Positions 8,841-17,599 of a DNA stretch of 64,000 bases are shown here, one piece after another. The stretch comes from Rossellomorea aquimaris (GTDB lineage Bacteria; Bacillota; Bacilli; Bacillales; Bacillaceae_B): contig NZ_VTEX01000002.1 of assembly GCF_008180865.1 (NCBI RefSeq), positions 372,001 to 436,000 of the forward strand, in the 5' to 3' direction. The position numbers were made by a program, and so were the translations under genes. Each line of letters opens with the position of its first letter. The stretch's first letter is position 1. The notes beneath the pieces are model-generated. The model searched no databases, was not told the DNA's origin, and worked only from the letters and a program-made list of their open reading frames with translations.

Positions 8841-9179
8841 TTATAATGTATTGTAACTTCGTCCCCTTGTAGAAGGAGAAAATGTAATTCTGTATTTACC
8901 ACCAAGCTCCTGCTTGGTTTGTTCCGTTAGTATTACCCCTTGCCTATTATGTTCCTCTTCCATTTGGATTCCATTTGAAATGATTTTATCTAAATCCCAG
9001 TCAATCCATTTCCCGTACATACTCGCCCAATCTATCAATTCTTTCTTTAACTCATTTGATAACGGAGTCTCCTCTAAATCCAAATTACAACCGCACTCAA
9101 CACACCAGATAGGATCTGCTCCAACATCCGCTTCCATTTTCAAGTCAAAGGTTTCTTTTTGCTCACAAAAACAACGCAT
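8841..9179 (-). CDS. Small protein with a probable zinc knuckle, unknown function
   Basis: This 112-residue soluble protein carries CFC at residues 3-5 and CVECGC at 26-31, a Cys arrangement suited to one zinc ion. The rest is rich in charged residues with a WASMYGKWIDWDLDK segment. I do not recognise a named family. It may be cotranscribed with the 8368 gene. Confidence 0.7.
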   Translation of the reverse strand: MRCFCEQKETFDLKMEADVGADPIWCVECGCNLDLEETPLSNELKKELIDWASMYGKWIDWDLDKIISNGIQMEEEHNRQGVILTEQTKQELGGKYRITFSPSTRGRSYNTL

Positions 9180-9244
9180 ATAATTGAGACACCCCTAGTC
9201 ATTTAATGACACTACGCCAATATTTCAACTCGAACCCAAGTTGT

Positions 9245-9697
9245 TTATTTTTTTGTTGTCCACTCATACTGAATATCCGGTAAATTTTCTTCATTCTCAT
9301 TTCCCCTGCCAATGATGATAAATCCATGCTTTTCATAAAATCGCTGCGCCTTTTGATTTATATCGAATGTATAGAGGGTCAGCCTTTCACTTGAATGTTC
9401 TTTTGCTTTATTAAGCAGTGCTTCTCCTATACCAATCCCCTGATATCCAACATGAATATACAGTTGGCTGATTTCGTTTTTATTATAGGCAATCATGCCA
9501 ACTACTTTTTCATCCAATATCGCTATATCGATTCGGAACTGCCCGGGTAATCTATGATTAATAAAATCAACATGATCTTCAAAGCTGTGGATTTCTTTTT
9601 GTCCGATAGCCTGCTCCTTGCTTTCCCTCCACATTTTCACGGTCTCTGGTGCATATTTTGAGTCATACGGGATGATCCTGTATGGGTGTTGGTTCAC
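9245..9697 (-). CDS. GNAT family N-acetyltransferase
   Basis: The 150-residue protein has the GNAT fold: motif A at QLYIHVGYQGIGIGEALLNKA, where the Q/R-x-x-G-x-G/A element binds acetyl-CoA, and a C-terminal AQRFYEKHGFIIIGRG strand-helix. It would transfer an acetyl group to an amine on a small molecule or protein. The start is GTG at 9697, chosen because GGAGG lies 8 bases upstream. The tiny gene at 9747 precedes it on the same strand. Confidence 0.9.
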   Translation of the reverse strand: MNQHPYRIIPYDSKYAPETVKMWRESKEQAIGQKEIHSFEDHVDFINHRLPGQFRIDIAILDEKVVGMIAYNKNEISQLYIHVGYQGIGIGEALLNKAKEHSSERLTLYTFDINQKAQRFYEKHGFIIIGRGNENEENLPDIQYEWTTKK

Positions 9698-9746
9698 ATT
9701 CTATTCCTCCATTGGGTTTATTCAAAAATACTGGATTAGGAGCCCC

Positions 9747-9890
9747 TTATTTACTGAATCTTGGTTTACTAAAGAAAGCCCCTAGTAACATTAATAACAT
9801 CGCCGAAAGCATCCCGATTGCTTCTTGGTTAAATAACATAGAAACAGGCATGGATAACGCTGCAAGTATAAAGAAAATCTTCATCAACAT
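9747..9890 (-). CDS. Very small membrane protein, 47 residues
   Basis: A minus-strand frame begins ATGTTGATGAAG at 9890, preceded by AGGAGG six bases away, and ends at TAA 9747. The product is one or two hydrophobic helices (IFFILAALSMPVSMLF and MLSAMLLMLLGAFF) with a basic end SKPRFSK. The strong ribosome binding site makes translation likely. The function is unknown; tiny membrane proteins of this type often modulate larger membrane proteins. Confidence 0.7.
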   Translation of the reverse strand: MLMKIFFILAALSMPVSMLFNQEAIGMLSAMLLMLLGAFFSKPRFSK

Positions 9891-10229
9891 GTTGACTCCT
9901 CCTAACAAAACATCACGATCGTTATTTCAGTTCCTTGTGATACGAACAATGTTCACATTCCAATTATTTCAAACCATTTATGTTTTAACAATCCTTATTC
10001 CTTTAATAGGAAATTATCCTCACTTTACCGTTATCCTTTGTGTTAACGGGTTGACTGTGATATTATATAAAGCATCTTGAAATTGACCTCAAGTTTCAAT
10101 AAGAAAACCCACCTCTGTTTTAGAGGTGGGTTTTCTTTGTATGTGACGGGACGGTTTCAATGATTCTAATGTAATGCAAAAAGAAGTACGAGATCGGACG
10201 CCATTTAATAATAAAAATAGATTAGCAGT
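9891..10229. other. Gene-free stretch with repeat fragment and terminator
   Basis: This stretch contains the motif CCAATTATTTCAAA at 9960-9973, which is the left end of the 80-bp dispersed repeat, and the terminator at 10101-10137. A plus-strand frame runs through it but has no ribosome binding site. I see no gene. Confidence 0.6.
10101..10137. terminator. Bidirectional Rho-independent terminator
   Basis: AAGAAAACCCACCTC and its perfect complement enclose a 7-base loop. The arms carry A and T runs at the outside, so it can stop transcription from either side. It lies 92 bases beyond the stop of the methyltransferase gene. Confidence 0.9.
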
Positions 10230-11039
10230 TTACTTTTTCCTGCCAATATAAAGCAAGTGAGAGGAAATACCAAGAATATAAGGATCTGTTGCACTTTCTA
10301 TAATTAAATCGATTATTTTCCTTACTTCTTCGTCACCTTTTTCTCTCCAGTAATCCCAATTGCCATTATTCAAAACCGCTCCTGCATTGGATCCTATTAA
10401 CTCGATTGTTTCAAATCCGTTTGCTTCCATAAAAGGATTAATGTCTTCTATATTAAAATAATAGGCGCCTGTAAAACGTCCTTCATCTGCGTGATTAAAG
10501 CAGCCTGATTGGGAAAATTGTAAGATGGTATCCATATCATTGTTTGGTTTCCAATTGTCAGGAGATAAGAGCGATGTAAGGATGTGTCTAATTCTAGGCA
10601 TAAAGGCAACAAAGACCAGCCCACCCTTTTTAGTCACTCTGTTTAATTCTTTCACTGCCAGTACACGGTCATTTTCTTCCTGCAAATGGTACATGGGTCC
10701 GAGCATTAATGAGGAGTCGAACTGTTCATCTTCAAACAGATTTAGGTCTCTGGCATCTGCTGCATAAAACCCTTCAAATTGTTCAGCTAAATCCAGTTCT
10801 TTTGCTTTGTCTTTTGCAATATCAACTAATCTTGGGGTCAAATCGGTCAGCATTACCCTATAACCAGCTTTGGCAAGTTCCATTGAATATTTCCCCGGTC
10901 CAGCACCATTATCAAGTACATAGCCTGTTTGAGACATATATTTTCTTATATAATGCCAATTCACCTGGAATTCAACTGGTTCACGTTCAAGTCTTCCCCA
11001 CTCATCGAACTGATTGTAATACTGAATGATCTTACTCAT
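10230..11039 (-). CDS. Class I SAM-dependent methyltransferase
   Basis: The 269-residue protein shows motif I VLDNGAGPGKY, which binds the methionine part of SAM, an acidic residue after motif II (VMLTDLTPRLV), and motif IV-like SSLMLGPMYHL. This is the Rossmann-type methyltransferase fold. The C-terminal third (GAYYFNIEDINPFMEANGFE) resembles uncharacterised Bacillus small-molecule methyltransferases. The acceptor is unknown. It is a single gene on the minus strand, followed by a terminator. Confidence 0.9.
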   Translation of the reverse strand: MSKIIQYYNQFDEWGRLEREPVEFQVNWHYIRKYMSQTGYVLDNGAGPGKYSMELAKAGYRVMLTDLTPRLVDIAKDKAKELDLAEQFEGFYAADARDLNLFEDEQFDSSLMLGPMYHLQEENDRVLAVKELNRVTKKGGLVFVAFMPRIRHILTSLLSPDNWKPNNDMDTILQFSQSGCFNHADEGRFTGAYYFNIEDINPFMEANGFETIELIGSNAGAVLNNGNWDYWREKGDEEVRKIIDLIIESATDPYILGISSHLLYIGRKK

Positions 11040-11165
11040 GTTTTCACCTATATTCCACTTTTTACCTATATATTCGGTACAACTTTGGTCGAATCCTGCC
11101 TAAACTACATACCAATTAGCAATGAATCCATCCAGCAAAAAAGAACTTTTTTACTGACCTGCCTC

Positions 11166-11963
11166 TTAAACCCACTCTTCACCATGTTCACGAATAAACT
11201 TTATATCATTTTGATAATGCTCATGGTGCCCTTCATCGATCATCTTTTGAAAAGCAAGGTCACCTTCACCGGCTTTTCTTTTCATGTAGATACACAATCC
11301 TTCCAAGCGCAGCAATACCATTTCCAAATAATCTTCTTCCATTCCCTCCATACCGTAGGATTCAAAGAACAATTTTACTCTTTGTTTTATACGGCCGGCA
11401 TCACGTTTTGGATCGTAGTGAACAGCTTCACCCGCTTCGGTATGATAATGTCTGCTTAAAGGAACGCAGGTGTACAGAGTATAAGCGATATCCCAAAGTC
11501 TCGGACCGGGGCCGGCAACATCAAAATCAATGATACCTACTGGTTTTTCCTTGTTAAAAATAATATTGTATATGGCAAAATCATTGTGACATACAACCTC
11601 CATGTTAGCTGGTGTATTGTCCATGGGCTGCCATTCATCCGTTAATGGGAAGTCACTCACTGCATCATGGTAATGCCGGAGCATCTTCGCTATGTCTTTT
11701 AAAGCATCATTAGACCACATGTATTCTTTTAAAGGATAATTGCCGGCTTCTCCTGCTATAAATGATAATATCTCTCTATCTTTTTCATCAATTCCCAAAA
11801 ACTTCGGTGCATAATCAAAACCTTTACTCTCCAAATGCTGCAATAACGTATGAATTTTACCACTATCAGGCTTCAATTCCCGCCGGACCGTATCTCCCGA
11901 ACGATATACGCCCGAGACATTCCCTCCTGTTAGCATTTCTTCGTTTTCATTCTGACTTTTCAT
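11166..11963 (-). CDS. Aminoglycoside phosphotransferase-family kinase
   Basis: The 265-residue protein has the APH/choline-kinase catalytic loop CHNDFAIYN (Asp128, Asn133) and the metal-binding IIDFD (Asp146). The N-lobe includes a VYRSGDTVRREL strand pair. Such proteins phosphorylate hydroxyl groups of small molecules; resistance function cannot be assumed. The ATG start lacks a strong ribosome binding site (AATTTCA precedes it). A TTG-start membrane gene lies about 350 bases upstream. Confidence 0.88.
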   Translation of the reverse strand: MKSQNENEEMLTGGNVSGVYRSGDTVRRELKPDSGKIHTLLQHLESKGFDYAPKFLGIDEKDREILSFIAGEAGNYPLKEYMWSNDALKDIAKMLRHYHDAVSDFPLTDEWQPMDNTPANMEVVCHNDFAIYNIIFNKEKPVGIIDFDVAGPGPRLWDIAYTLYTCVPLSRHYHTEAGEAVHYDPKRDAGRIKQRVKLFFESYGMEGMEEDYLEMVLLRLEGLCIYMKRKAGEGDLAFQKMIDEGHHEHYQNDIKFIREHGEEWV

Positions 11964-12317
11964 TGAAATTCCCCCAATTTAGGGACGCTGTGATTGTGTC
12001 AATCGAGATGTATTTTTGCCCATAAATAATAGCAGATATACAAAGGTATCTGCTTGGCAATGGGAATATAATTGTCCACACCATGTATCCCTTGAATGAT
12101 TTCAGATAGACAAATAAACGCATCCTTAAGGATCAAGGACCGCCGCTGTCTCTATCCAATTAACTAATCATTTCGAGGTATTCCACATGTGTACTATAGA
12201 TTCCCCTTTCTTTACATCTCTACATTATATAATAACAAATATTGCCAACTAAATACAGTAAATGTCGAAGTTTTTCGATAATTCCTCCGGTAAACGTAGG
12301 GGATTTTTCCGTAACTT
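11964..12317. other. Gene-free stretch, nothing recognised
   Basis: No frame with a ribosome binding site, no strong hairpin and no known repeat is visible here apart from a short ATCCTTAAGGAT palindrome. It presumably holds the promoter of the 11166-11963 gene. Confidence 0.5.
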
Positions 12318-12542
12318 CTAAACGATCATCAACAATATCGAGCTAAGAGAAACCAGGGAACAAATGGACAAAACGACGAAAGGCTTTGCATGTCCGTTTT
12401 TGTACGACGCATAAGACATGACAGTTGTGGAGAATAAAAATATCATCTGCATCATTAAGGATTGTTCAAATGGGCCTATATAGAACAGTAACGAGATCAA
12501 CAGTACTGATACTCCTAATATAATTACAATCTGCTTTTTCAA
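12318..12542 (-). CDS. Small two- to three-helix membrane protein
   Basis: This 74-residue protein is almost wholly hydrophobic: IVIILGVSVLLISLLFYIG, MIFLFSTTVMSYASY and FVVLSICSLVSLSSILLMI, with short charged links (KNGHAKP). The start is TTG at 12542 with GAGGATGAGGTG upstream. The function is unknown. It is a single minus-strand gene in the small-molecule region. Confidence 0.7.
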   Translation of the reverse strand: MKKQIVIILGVSVLLISLLFYIGPFEQSLMMQMIFLFSTTVMSYASYKNGHAKPFVVLSICSLVSLSSILLMIV

Positions 12543-12702
12543 TTAAACACCTCATCCTCAATTGAGAGAGCACTAGACATTGCTGACTCTACTTCCAACC
12601 CCTACTATAAAACTATTAACGATATGATTCTATTTGTAATCTCAGATTTAAACATTCTCCGTAATTCCCCCTTATGAAGTGATGCGGCACGCAGTATATA
12701 GC

Positions 12703-12731
12703 TTGTCTACACTTTCAAGATATCCTATAAT
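12703..12731 (+). promoter_or_regulatory. Sigma-A promoter of the acetyltransferase at 12764
   Basis: TTGTCT and TATAAT are separated by 17 bases, close to the sigma-A consensus, and lie just before the ribosome binding site and start of the downstream gene. Confidence 0.75.
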
Positions 12732-12763
12732 GGAAAATATTACATTATGTGGAGATGATCATT

Positions 12764-13258
12764 ATGACGTCAAATACTAAAAGCCCTACAGTTAAACTAG
12801 TTGAGTTTCATGAACAATACACACATCAATTGTCCAACTTTTCCTTGCCTGAAGATCAACTAGAGTTTACTAGCCTTCCTTTAGAAAAAATCAATCACCC
12901 CAAAGTCTCCAAAACTTCTATTCATGTATTAGTCATGAGTAATAATGAACCAGTGGGATATTTTGCATTAGAAGATGGGGAAAAGGTTCATAAGTATAGT
13001 GACAATCCAAAAGCCAGAATCTTAACATCTTTTTCAATCGATTCAAAGTTTCAAGGAAAAGGACTGGCAAAACAAGGTCTAAAACTACTTCCTTCTTTTG
13101 TGAAAAACGTTCTGCCTGATATCAATGAAGTGGTTCTTGGGGTTAACAAAAGGAACAGGGCAGCCATAAATCTCTACCTGAAATGTGGTTTCGTAGATGA
13201 AAAACAAATGTATGAGGGACCTAAAGGGCCTCAATATGTTTTACACTTGATTATTTAA
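12764..13258 (+). CDS. GNAT family N-acetyltransferase
   Basis: The 164-residue protein has the GNAT acetyl-CoA motif FSIDSKFQGKGLAKQGLKLL and the following LGVNKRNRAAINLYLKCGF, which matches the N-x-x-A/x-x-x-Y-x-K-x-G-F pattern of the family. The longer frame includes two extra in-frame start codons, but GGAG nine bases before the ATG at 12764 favours this start. It has its own promoter upstream and is the only plus-strand gene between 8.2 and 37 kb. The acetyl acceptor is unknown. Confidence 0.9.
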   Translation: MTSNTKSPTVKLVEFHEQYTHQLSNFSLPEDQLEFTSLPLEKINHPKVSKTSIHVLVMSNNEPVGYFALEDGEKVHKYSDNPKARILTSFSIDSKFQGKGLAKQGLKLLPSFVKNVLPDINEVVLGVNKRNRAAINLYLKCGFVDEKQMYEGPKGPQYVLHLII

Positions 13259-13326
13259 TTTACCTGGGGGCTGCCTAAGCTCCTTTTTGCGCATTAATAA
13301 TTATTCGCATCGTGTATCTACATTGA

Positions 13327-13746
13327 TCACTGTGAAATGAAATATTTCTCCCGGAAAACCGGACTAAGCTCACTCCACACATCAAACTTATTTCCATCTA
13401 AATCATAAAAAACAAAATTCCTTCCAGAGTGGCCTCTGTTTTCAATAGTGCCAACCCGAATCCCATTGTCTATAAAATCCTTATGCAGTGTTTCCAACGC
13501 TTCTAAACCATTCACTTCAAAAGTTAATGAAAATCGTTCTTCACCATAAACATCTATGAAATTAGCACTTTGATTTTCTTTTGATTTAACAAGAAAAATA
13601 CTTTGGTTTGCAAGATTCAAGATGGCTTTATCTTCATCTTTATAGCTTAATTCTGCATCTAATTTATGTATGTACCATTCAGATGAAAGATCCACATTTG
13701 TTACTGGAATATAGGTTGTACCAACCCTTAATAATTTTTCGTTCAT
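13327..13746 (-). CDS. VOC superfamily (glyoxalase/bleomycin resistance-like) protein
   Basis: The 139-residue protein has the paired beta-alpha-beta-beta-beta modules of the VOC fold: TTYIPVTNVDLSSEWYIHKL at the start and NFVFYDLDGNKFDVW near the end. These proteins bind a metal, or simply a hydrophobic small molecule. The frame is open upstream, but CGGGAGGGAATTATTA before the ATG at 13746 sets the start. The substrate is unknown. Confidence 0.88.
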   Translation of the reverse strand: MNEKLLRVGTTYIPVTNVDLSSEWYIHKLDAELSYKDEDKAILNLANQSIFLVKSKENQSANFIDVYGEERFSLTFEVNGLEALETLHKDFIDNGIRVGTIENRGHSGRNFVFYDLDGNKFDVWSELSPVFREKYFISQ

Positions 13747-13825
13747 TAATAATTCCCTCCCGCAATCAGATATAGTAAACATTCTCTTTTCACATGGGTT
13801 TCCCCTGCTGTAACTTCCATATTTT

Positions 13826-14623
13826 TCATAACCCTTTTCTCCCGATCTTCACTGATAGCGTTGATTCTTCTTTATATTCTCCAGATTCACCAATATCGAG
13901 CATGGCCTCCCTCACATCACGTTCAAATAGCGAGATGTCACTTCCAAGAAAACGCTTGGATCCATAGGATGTAGAATACAGATTCCCTAGTAACGACTCA
14001 ATGGTCCAAGTGATTTCGTATGTTGGTAAGGTATGAACTTCAAGGTCAAATTGAGAATGGGATATGACTTCTTCATGACTGGTAACGGGATGAGTATAGG
14101 TTGAATTTCCAGCCTTTCGATCTTTTCCATACCATTTTTCGATCACTTCATTAAACCTTACTTGCCAAGGTTTCAACGTTTGATTGGGATCATAATTATC
14201 AATGATCGCTACCCCGCCACCAGGAGAAATCATATCAAATAATTCCTCTAATACCTTTGGTCTGTCCATCCAATGAAAAGCCTTGGCTATCGTCACGAGA
14301 GAAAAATGCTCATGATTCTCAAGGGTGTACTGTTCCAAGGTTCCATTGAACCACTGAATCTGACCCATCCTTACTTCCTGATGGATACGCGCAGCTTCTT
14401 CAATCATTTCCGGTTCAACATCTATACCGACTATTTTATGACACCAATCAGAAAACCTTATGGTGAGCTGGCCTGTGCCGCAGCCTAGATCAAGGAGGTT
14501 CTGCTCTCCATTTAAAGAGAACGCTTCAACCAGGAATCGTGTCAAAGAAGAAGGATACATCGGTCTGTATTTTGAATAATATCCTGCAGTGCCTTTAAAT
14601 AGGTCTGGCCCGTAATTGTTCAC
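13826..14623 (-). CDS. Class I SAM-dependent methyltransferase
   Basis: The 265-residue protein has motif I LLDLGCGTGQL, acidic post-II residue IVGIDVEPEMI, and the FHWMD segment (VTIAKAFHWMD) found in UbiE/COQ5-like and trans-aconitate-like methyltransferases. The N-terminal YYSKYRPMYPS is also typical. The acceptor substrate is unknown. It reads with its neighbours on the minus strand and starts at ATG 14623. Confidence 0.9.
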   Translation of the reverse strand: MNNYGPDLFKGTAGYYSKYRPMYPSSLTRFLVEAFSLNGEQNLLDLGCGTGQLTIRFSDWCHKIVGIDVEPEMIEEAARIHQEVRMGQIQWFNGTLEQYTLENHEHFSLVTIAKAFHWMDRPKVLEELFDMISPGGGVAIIDNYDPNQTLKPWQVRFNEVIEKWYGKDRKAGNSTYTHPVTSHEEVISHSQFDLEVHTLPTYEITWTIESLLGNLYSTSYGSKRFLGSDISLFERDVREAMLDIGESGEYKEESTLSVKIGRKGL

Positions 14624-14734
14624 TATTATAATCCTCCCATCAATCTCTATATGCTTTCAAAGAATCTTCAACATACTACATGTTGTTGGGTGAAGCTTAG
14701 TTATTATTACCTTATATGGTTCACCACTATATGT

Positions 14735-14824
14735 TCATTTCTTAGTTTTCTCTTCTTTTTTCTTCAGAAATGATCCTGCAATAGCAGCGAATATATCTCC
14801 AAGTACAGTTAAAAGAACATTCAT
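14735..14824 (-). CDS. Tiny membrane peptide, 29 residues
   Basis: A short frame encodes one hydrophobic helix (VLLTVLGDIFAAIAGSFL) with a highly basic tail KKKEEKTKK. AAAGGG lies 8 bases before the ATG at 14824; an ATG two codons upstream is too close to it. The helix-plus-lysine-tail layout is common among small bacterial membrane peptides, but no function can be given. Confidence 0.5.
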   Translation of the reverse strand: MNVLLTVLGDIFAAIAGSFLKKKEEKTKK

Positions 14825-14852
14825 ATTCATAACCCTTTCGCTAAAAGATTCT

Positions 14853-14959
14853 TCAACTAATAAAGAAAACCACAACAAACACCAAGACTATAAAGATAAA
14901 TAGATTTCTGGTATTATCTTTATGCTTTGAGTTTTAAGTCTATCGTATAAGTCTTTCAT
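14853..14959 (-). pseudogene. Frameshifted small membrane protein gene
   Basis: AGGAGC precedes an ATG at 14959, and the frame reads MKDLYDRLK before drifting into an early stop. If one A is added to the run of four A bases at 14932-14935, the frame continues as NSKHKDNTRNLF and then a clean membrane helix (IFIVLVFVVVFFIS) to a stop at 14853, giving 35 residues. The loss of one base in a short A run explains the break. A sequencing error or programmed slippage is also possible. Confidence 0.5.
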
Positions 14960-15046
14960 AATTGCTCCTCTATGCAATAAAGAAAAAGCTTGAGATTAGC
15001 AGTCCGATCTTCATCAAACGCCACAGTTTTATTTCCATATACATTT

Positions 15047-15397
15047 CTATAAAGGCATTAATGCTGACGTGGTTAACTCTTCACACTCTATAACAATGGC
15101 CGTTAACCCAGTATCGGTTTTGGTTTCGTGCCACTCGTCTTTCTCCCAAAATACGGCTTCACCGCTATGAACTTTAATGAATTCACCTGATTCACCTCTA
15201 ACAAATCCTTCTCCCTGTACGATTAACAGAAGTTGAGGAACTACTGCTTGGTGATACCCAATAATTCCATTTTCATCTAAGTGCATACATCCTATATGAG
15301 CTAATTTTTGAATTTTGGTAATACGAGACAAAATAAAATCGGAATTAAATTTCGTAATTTTCTTTCCTGTTTCTTTTGTAAATTGATAAATTTCCAT
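15047..15397 (-). CDS. Cupin domain protein
   Basis: This 116-residue protein is a single cupin barrel. The middle shows GYHQAVVPQLLLIVQGEGFV and the second half VHSGEAVFWEKDEWHETKT, matching the two conserved cupin segments. One His of the usual metal set is in GYHQ, and another His lies in the C-terminal WHET. The start is ATG at 15397, four bases after a GGGGGT-rich site. A similar N-terminus (TKETGKKITKFNSD) recurs in the remnant at 24236. The ligand is unknown. Confidence 0.85.
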   Translation of the reverse strand: MEIYQFTKETGKKITKFNSDFILSRITKIQKLAHIGCMHLDENGIIGYHQAVVPQLLLIVQGEGFVRGESGEFIKVHSGEAVFWEKDEWHETKTDTGLTAIVIECEELTTSALMPL

Positions 15398-15454
15398 TTA
15401 GTACCCCCAAAAAGTATATAGTTCGCTAACCTATTCCCTCTATATCAAACCAGC

Positions 15455-15700
15455 TTAGACAATCAAAATAACTGAGCCAATAACAAAAATGACAAGAATG
15501 ATACTAAAATATATGTAGTTTTTGTTTACAAAGAGGTAGATTGTTAAGGTTAACACCAATAATATCCAAATTACATTTTCTACTGTTTCAGATATGACAT
15601 TGGCAAAAAACATTTCGATTGTTGATATAAATAATGATATTATGACCATTGTCTTGAAAAATGTGTCTCCTTTGCCAACTCCCTTTTGTGCATCTTTCAA
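15455..15700 (-). CDS. Small membrane protein, two to three helices
   Basis: The 81-residue protein starts at TTG 15700 with AGGAGA eight bases upstream. After a short polar head (KDAQKGVGKGD) it has three hydrophobic stretches: MVIISLFISTIEMFFA, VIWILLVLTLTIYLFV and IYFSIILVIFVIGSVILIV. The function is unknown. It is a single minus-strand gene. Confidence 0.7.
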   Translation of the reverse strand: MKDAQKGVGKGDTFFKTMVIISLFISTIEMFFANVISETVENVIWILLVLTLTIYLFVNKNYIYFSIILVIFVIGSVILIV

Positions 15701-15790
15701 CTAATCCATCTCCTAAACTAAATAAAATCATTCTCCTACGAAAGATACGCTCCAGATTTCATATAATACGTTCCTTAAGCTCCATAGCCA

Positions 15791-16408
15791 TTAATCATAT
15801 ACACTCTCTTTATAAGGATCTCTCAAAAATTCAAACAGCATGTTAATCTGAGTTCCTGTATTCCTTCCGATTGATAGCTCCGGTAAATTCTCCTCTTCAA
15901 AAAAATGGACTCCTTTTGTTTCGATCCCTCTTCTTGCTTCTCCACCAGTCACCTCGCATTGAATAAATATTTTATAGTAATGGTACGGTTGCGAGGGGTG
16001 GGGATGCTTGTTCATATCGAGCAGTGCGAGTAATTTTACAGGGGTTACATCATATCCGGATTCTTCCCTTATTTCTTTGACGATGTTTTCACTTGGAGAC
16101 AGACCTACATCACAAAATCCACCTGGCAGAGACCACTTATCATCAATCTTCTCTCTTACCATAAGAATTTTGTTTTCCTTGAATACGACACCGCGCACAT
16201 CTACTTTTGGTGTCTGATAACCTGTTTCGTTCGTAAATAATCCCCTTATTTTCATCATCTCTAGGTCCGTATATTCCTCCATGATCTCCGCACTGATCGT
16301 TCGTAATTCTTCATATCTCTCAATATCGTAGACATCTCTTGAAAAGGCCAGCCCTGATTGAGATAATGCTTGGATCCTTTTTGCCCATTCTAACCATTGA
16401 TCACTCAT
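15791..16408 (-). CDS. Nudix hydrolase with N-terminal extension (YjhB type)
   Basis: The 205-residue protein has an N-terminal helical domain of about 60 residues (SDQWLEWAKRIQALSQSGLA) found in YjhB-type ADP-ribose pyrophosphatases, followed by a Nudix domain. The Nudix box GGFCDVGLSPSENIVKEIRE continues with ESGYD and keeps the metal-binding glutamates. It would hydrolyse a nucleoside-diphosphate-linked compound; the exact substrate is unknown. Confidence 0.9.
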   Translation of the reverse strand: MSDQWLEWAKRIQALSQSGLAFSRDVYDIERYEELRTISAEIMEEYTDLEMMKIRGLFTNETGYQTPKVDVRGVVFKENKILMVREKIDDKWSLPGGFCDVGLSPSENIVKEIREESGYDVTPVKLLALLDMNKHPHPSQPYHYYKIFIQCEVTGGEARRGIETKGVHFFEEENLPELSIGRNTGTQINMLFEFLRDPYKESVYD

Positions 16409-16447
16409 CGTTCTTGCACCACCTTAACCATAAACTTTCATCGCACC

Positions 16448-17038
16448 TTACTTCACGTTTCTCTTCCACTCTGACTTACTCAATCTATAATGATGGTAAA
16501 GTTCATTTCCAATCGCCTGTTGACCCTGGTAGGTAAACTCACACTTCTTAATCACTTTATTTGATGAAACGTTGTCAATCAAAGCAACTGCATTCAAGAT
16601 TTCTACATTTGTATGGATAAATAAGTAGTTAATCAGCCCTGTAGATGCTAAAGTCGCGTAGCCCTTCCCTTGATATTCATTTGAAATTGCATACATAATC
16701 TCTCTATTCGGCGCCGGAAGCTCATTCTTAATACCCGTACTGCACCAACCAATCAATTCTTCCGTTTGCTTACTAAATACCCCGAGTTTTAACGTTTGAT
16801 CTTCGATGTTGATTTTTTTATCAGCAGCATCAAGAAATGCTTTATTTCCTGGTATTTCGTAATTGGTAACCCAGTCCATCCTTTGTTTCTTTGTAGATTT
16901 CCAGTCTGGCAGATATTGAGCTATTTCTGGTTGATTGGATATCTTGTATATATCTTCTGCATCTTCAATGGAGAACTCTTGAAGGTATATATCTGAGCAA
17001 TCGATTCTGAATAATCCATTTGATGGTTTATGTTTCAT
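16448..17038 (-). CDS. GNAT family N-acetyltransferase (RimJ/RimL-like)
   Basis: The 196-residue protein begins with SDIYLQEFSIEDAEDIYKIS, the usual RimJ/RimL-type opening, and has acetyl-CoA motif ISNEYQGKGYATLASTGLIN followed by NVSSNKVIKKCEF. Such enzymes acetylate protein N-termini or small amines. The frame extends upstream to 17125, but GGAGAAGGGTC before the ATG at 17038 is the right start. The dispersed 80-bp repeat lies directly upstream. Confidence 0.9.
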   Translation of the reverse strand: MKHKPSNGLFRIDCSDIYLQEFSIEDAEDIYKISNQPEIAQYLPDWKSTKKQRMDWVTNYEIPGNKAFLDAADKKINIEDQTLKLGVFSKQTEELIGWCSTGIKNELPAPNREIMYAISNEYQGKGYATLASTGLINYLFIHTNVEILNAVALIDNVSSNKVIKKCEFTYQGQQAIGNELYHHYRLSKSEWKRNVK

Positions 17039-17093
17039 GACCCTTCTCCTTGTAAAAACATACTTATTTAAAATCCCTGCATTTACCTTTATA

Positions 17094-17173
17094 CCAATTA
17101 TTTCAAATTGGTGATATAAACACAATAACTATATTCCATAAAAAAGAAGCTTATCTTATTGCAGATAAGCCCC
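17094..17173. repeat. Dispersed 80-bp repeat, copy 1, with built-in terminator
   Basis: The copy starts CCAATTATTTCAAAT and ends with a hairpin GAAGCTTATC / GATAAGC followed, on the minus strand, by a T run. The start itself can pair (CCAATT / AATTGG). It lies 6 bases after the stop of the broken gene at 17180 and acts as its terminator. Confidence 0.85.
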
Positions 17174-17179
17174 ATGATC

Positions 17180-17491
17180 TTAATAAAGAGGTTTAAATGT
17201 ATGGAGAATAAAATTATCTAATATACCCACACTTTCAACAAACATAAATGTACCGTCATTTCTTTCTAATTGAATGCTTTTCTGATTGAAAAATATGTAG
17301 TCTGTATGTTCCCTGTTCACTATCGTAAACTCTTGAGAGTTTAGTACACACCTTTGAACTTTACATTCAATATCGAATTCGCTGGCCAACTATCCATCAA
17401 AAGCAGTGTTAGTCGGCTTATTAAAAAAGAGTATTAGTAAAGATAGTCCTATTAAACTTATTGTAATGAATACATTCACCCTGTTTTTCAA
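17180..17491 (-). pseudogene. Membrane-anchored small protein interrupted by an in-frame TAG
   Basis: AAGGAG seven bases before a TTG at 17491 starts a frame with one membrane helix (VNVFITISLIGLSLLILFF) and a polar segment. TAG follows at 17390-17392, and the same frame then runs on for 69 codons (ASEFDIECKVQRCVLNSQEF and onward) to TAA at 17180. The downstream part has no start signal of its own, and the whole would be a 103-residue anchored extracytoplasmic protein. The simplest reading is a nonsense mutation. The family is not recognised. Confidence 0.7.
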
Positions 17492-17599
17492 TGTATTACT
17501 CCTTGGAACTTAAGATTCACTATAAGGTAACTAACACCCCACCCCCACCCCATTTACCCACTATCCCGTCCGATAATGTTAAAGATAATTGCTTCGTGC

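Noticed and set aside
9682..10080. Plus-strand frame of 132 codons
   Set aside because: It overlaps the antisense of the acetyltransferase start and of the tiny 9747 gene, has no ribosome binding site and runs through a repeat fragment.
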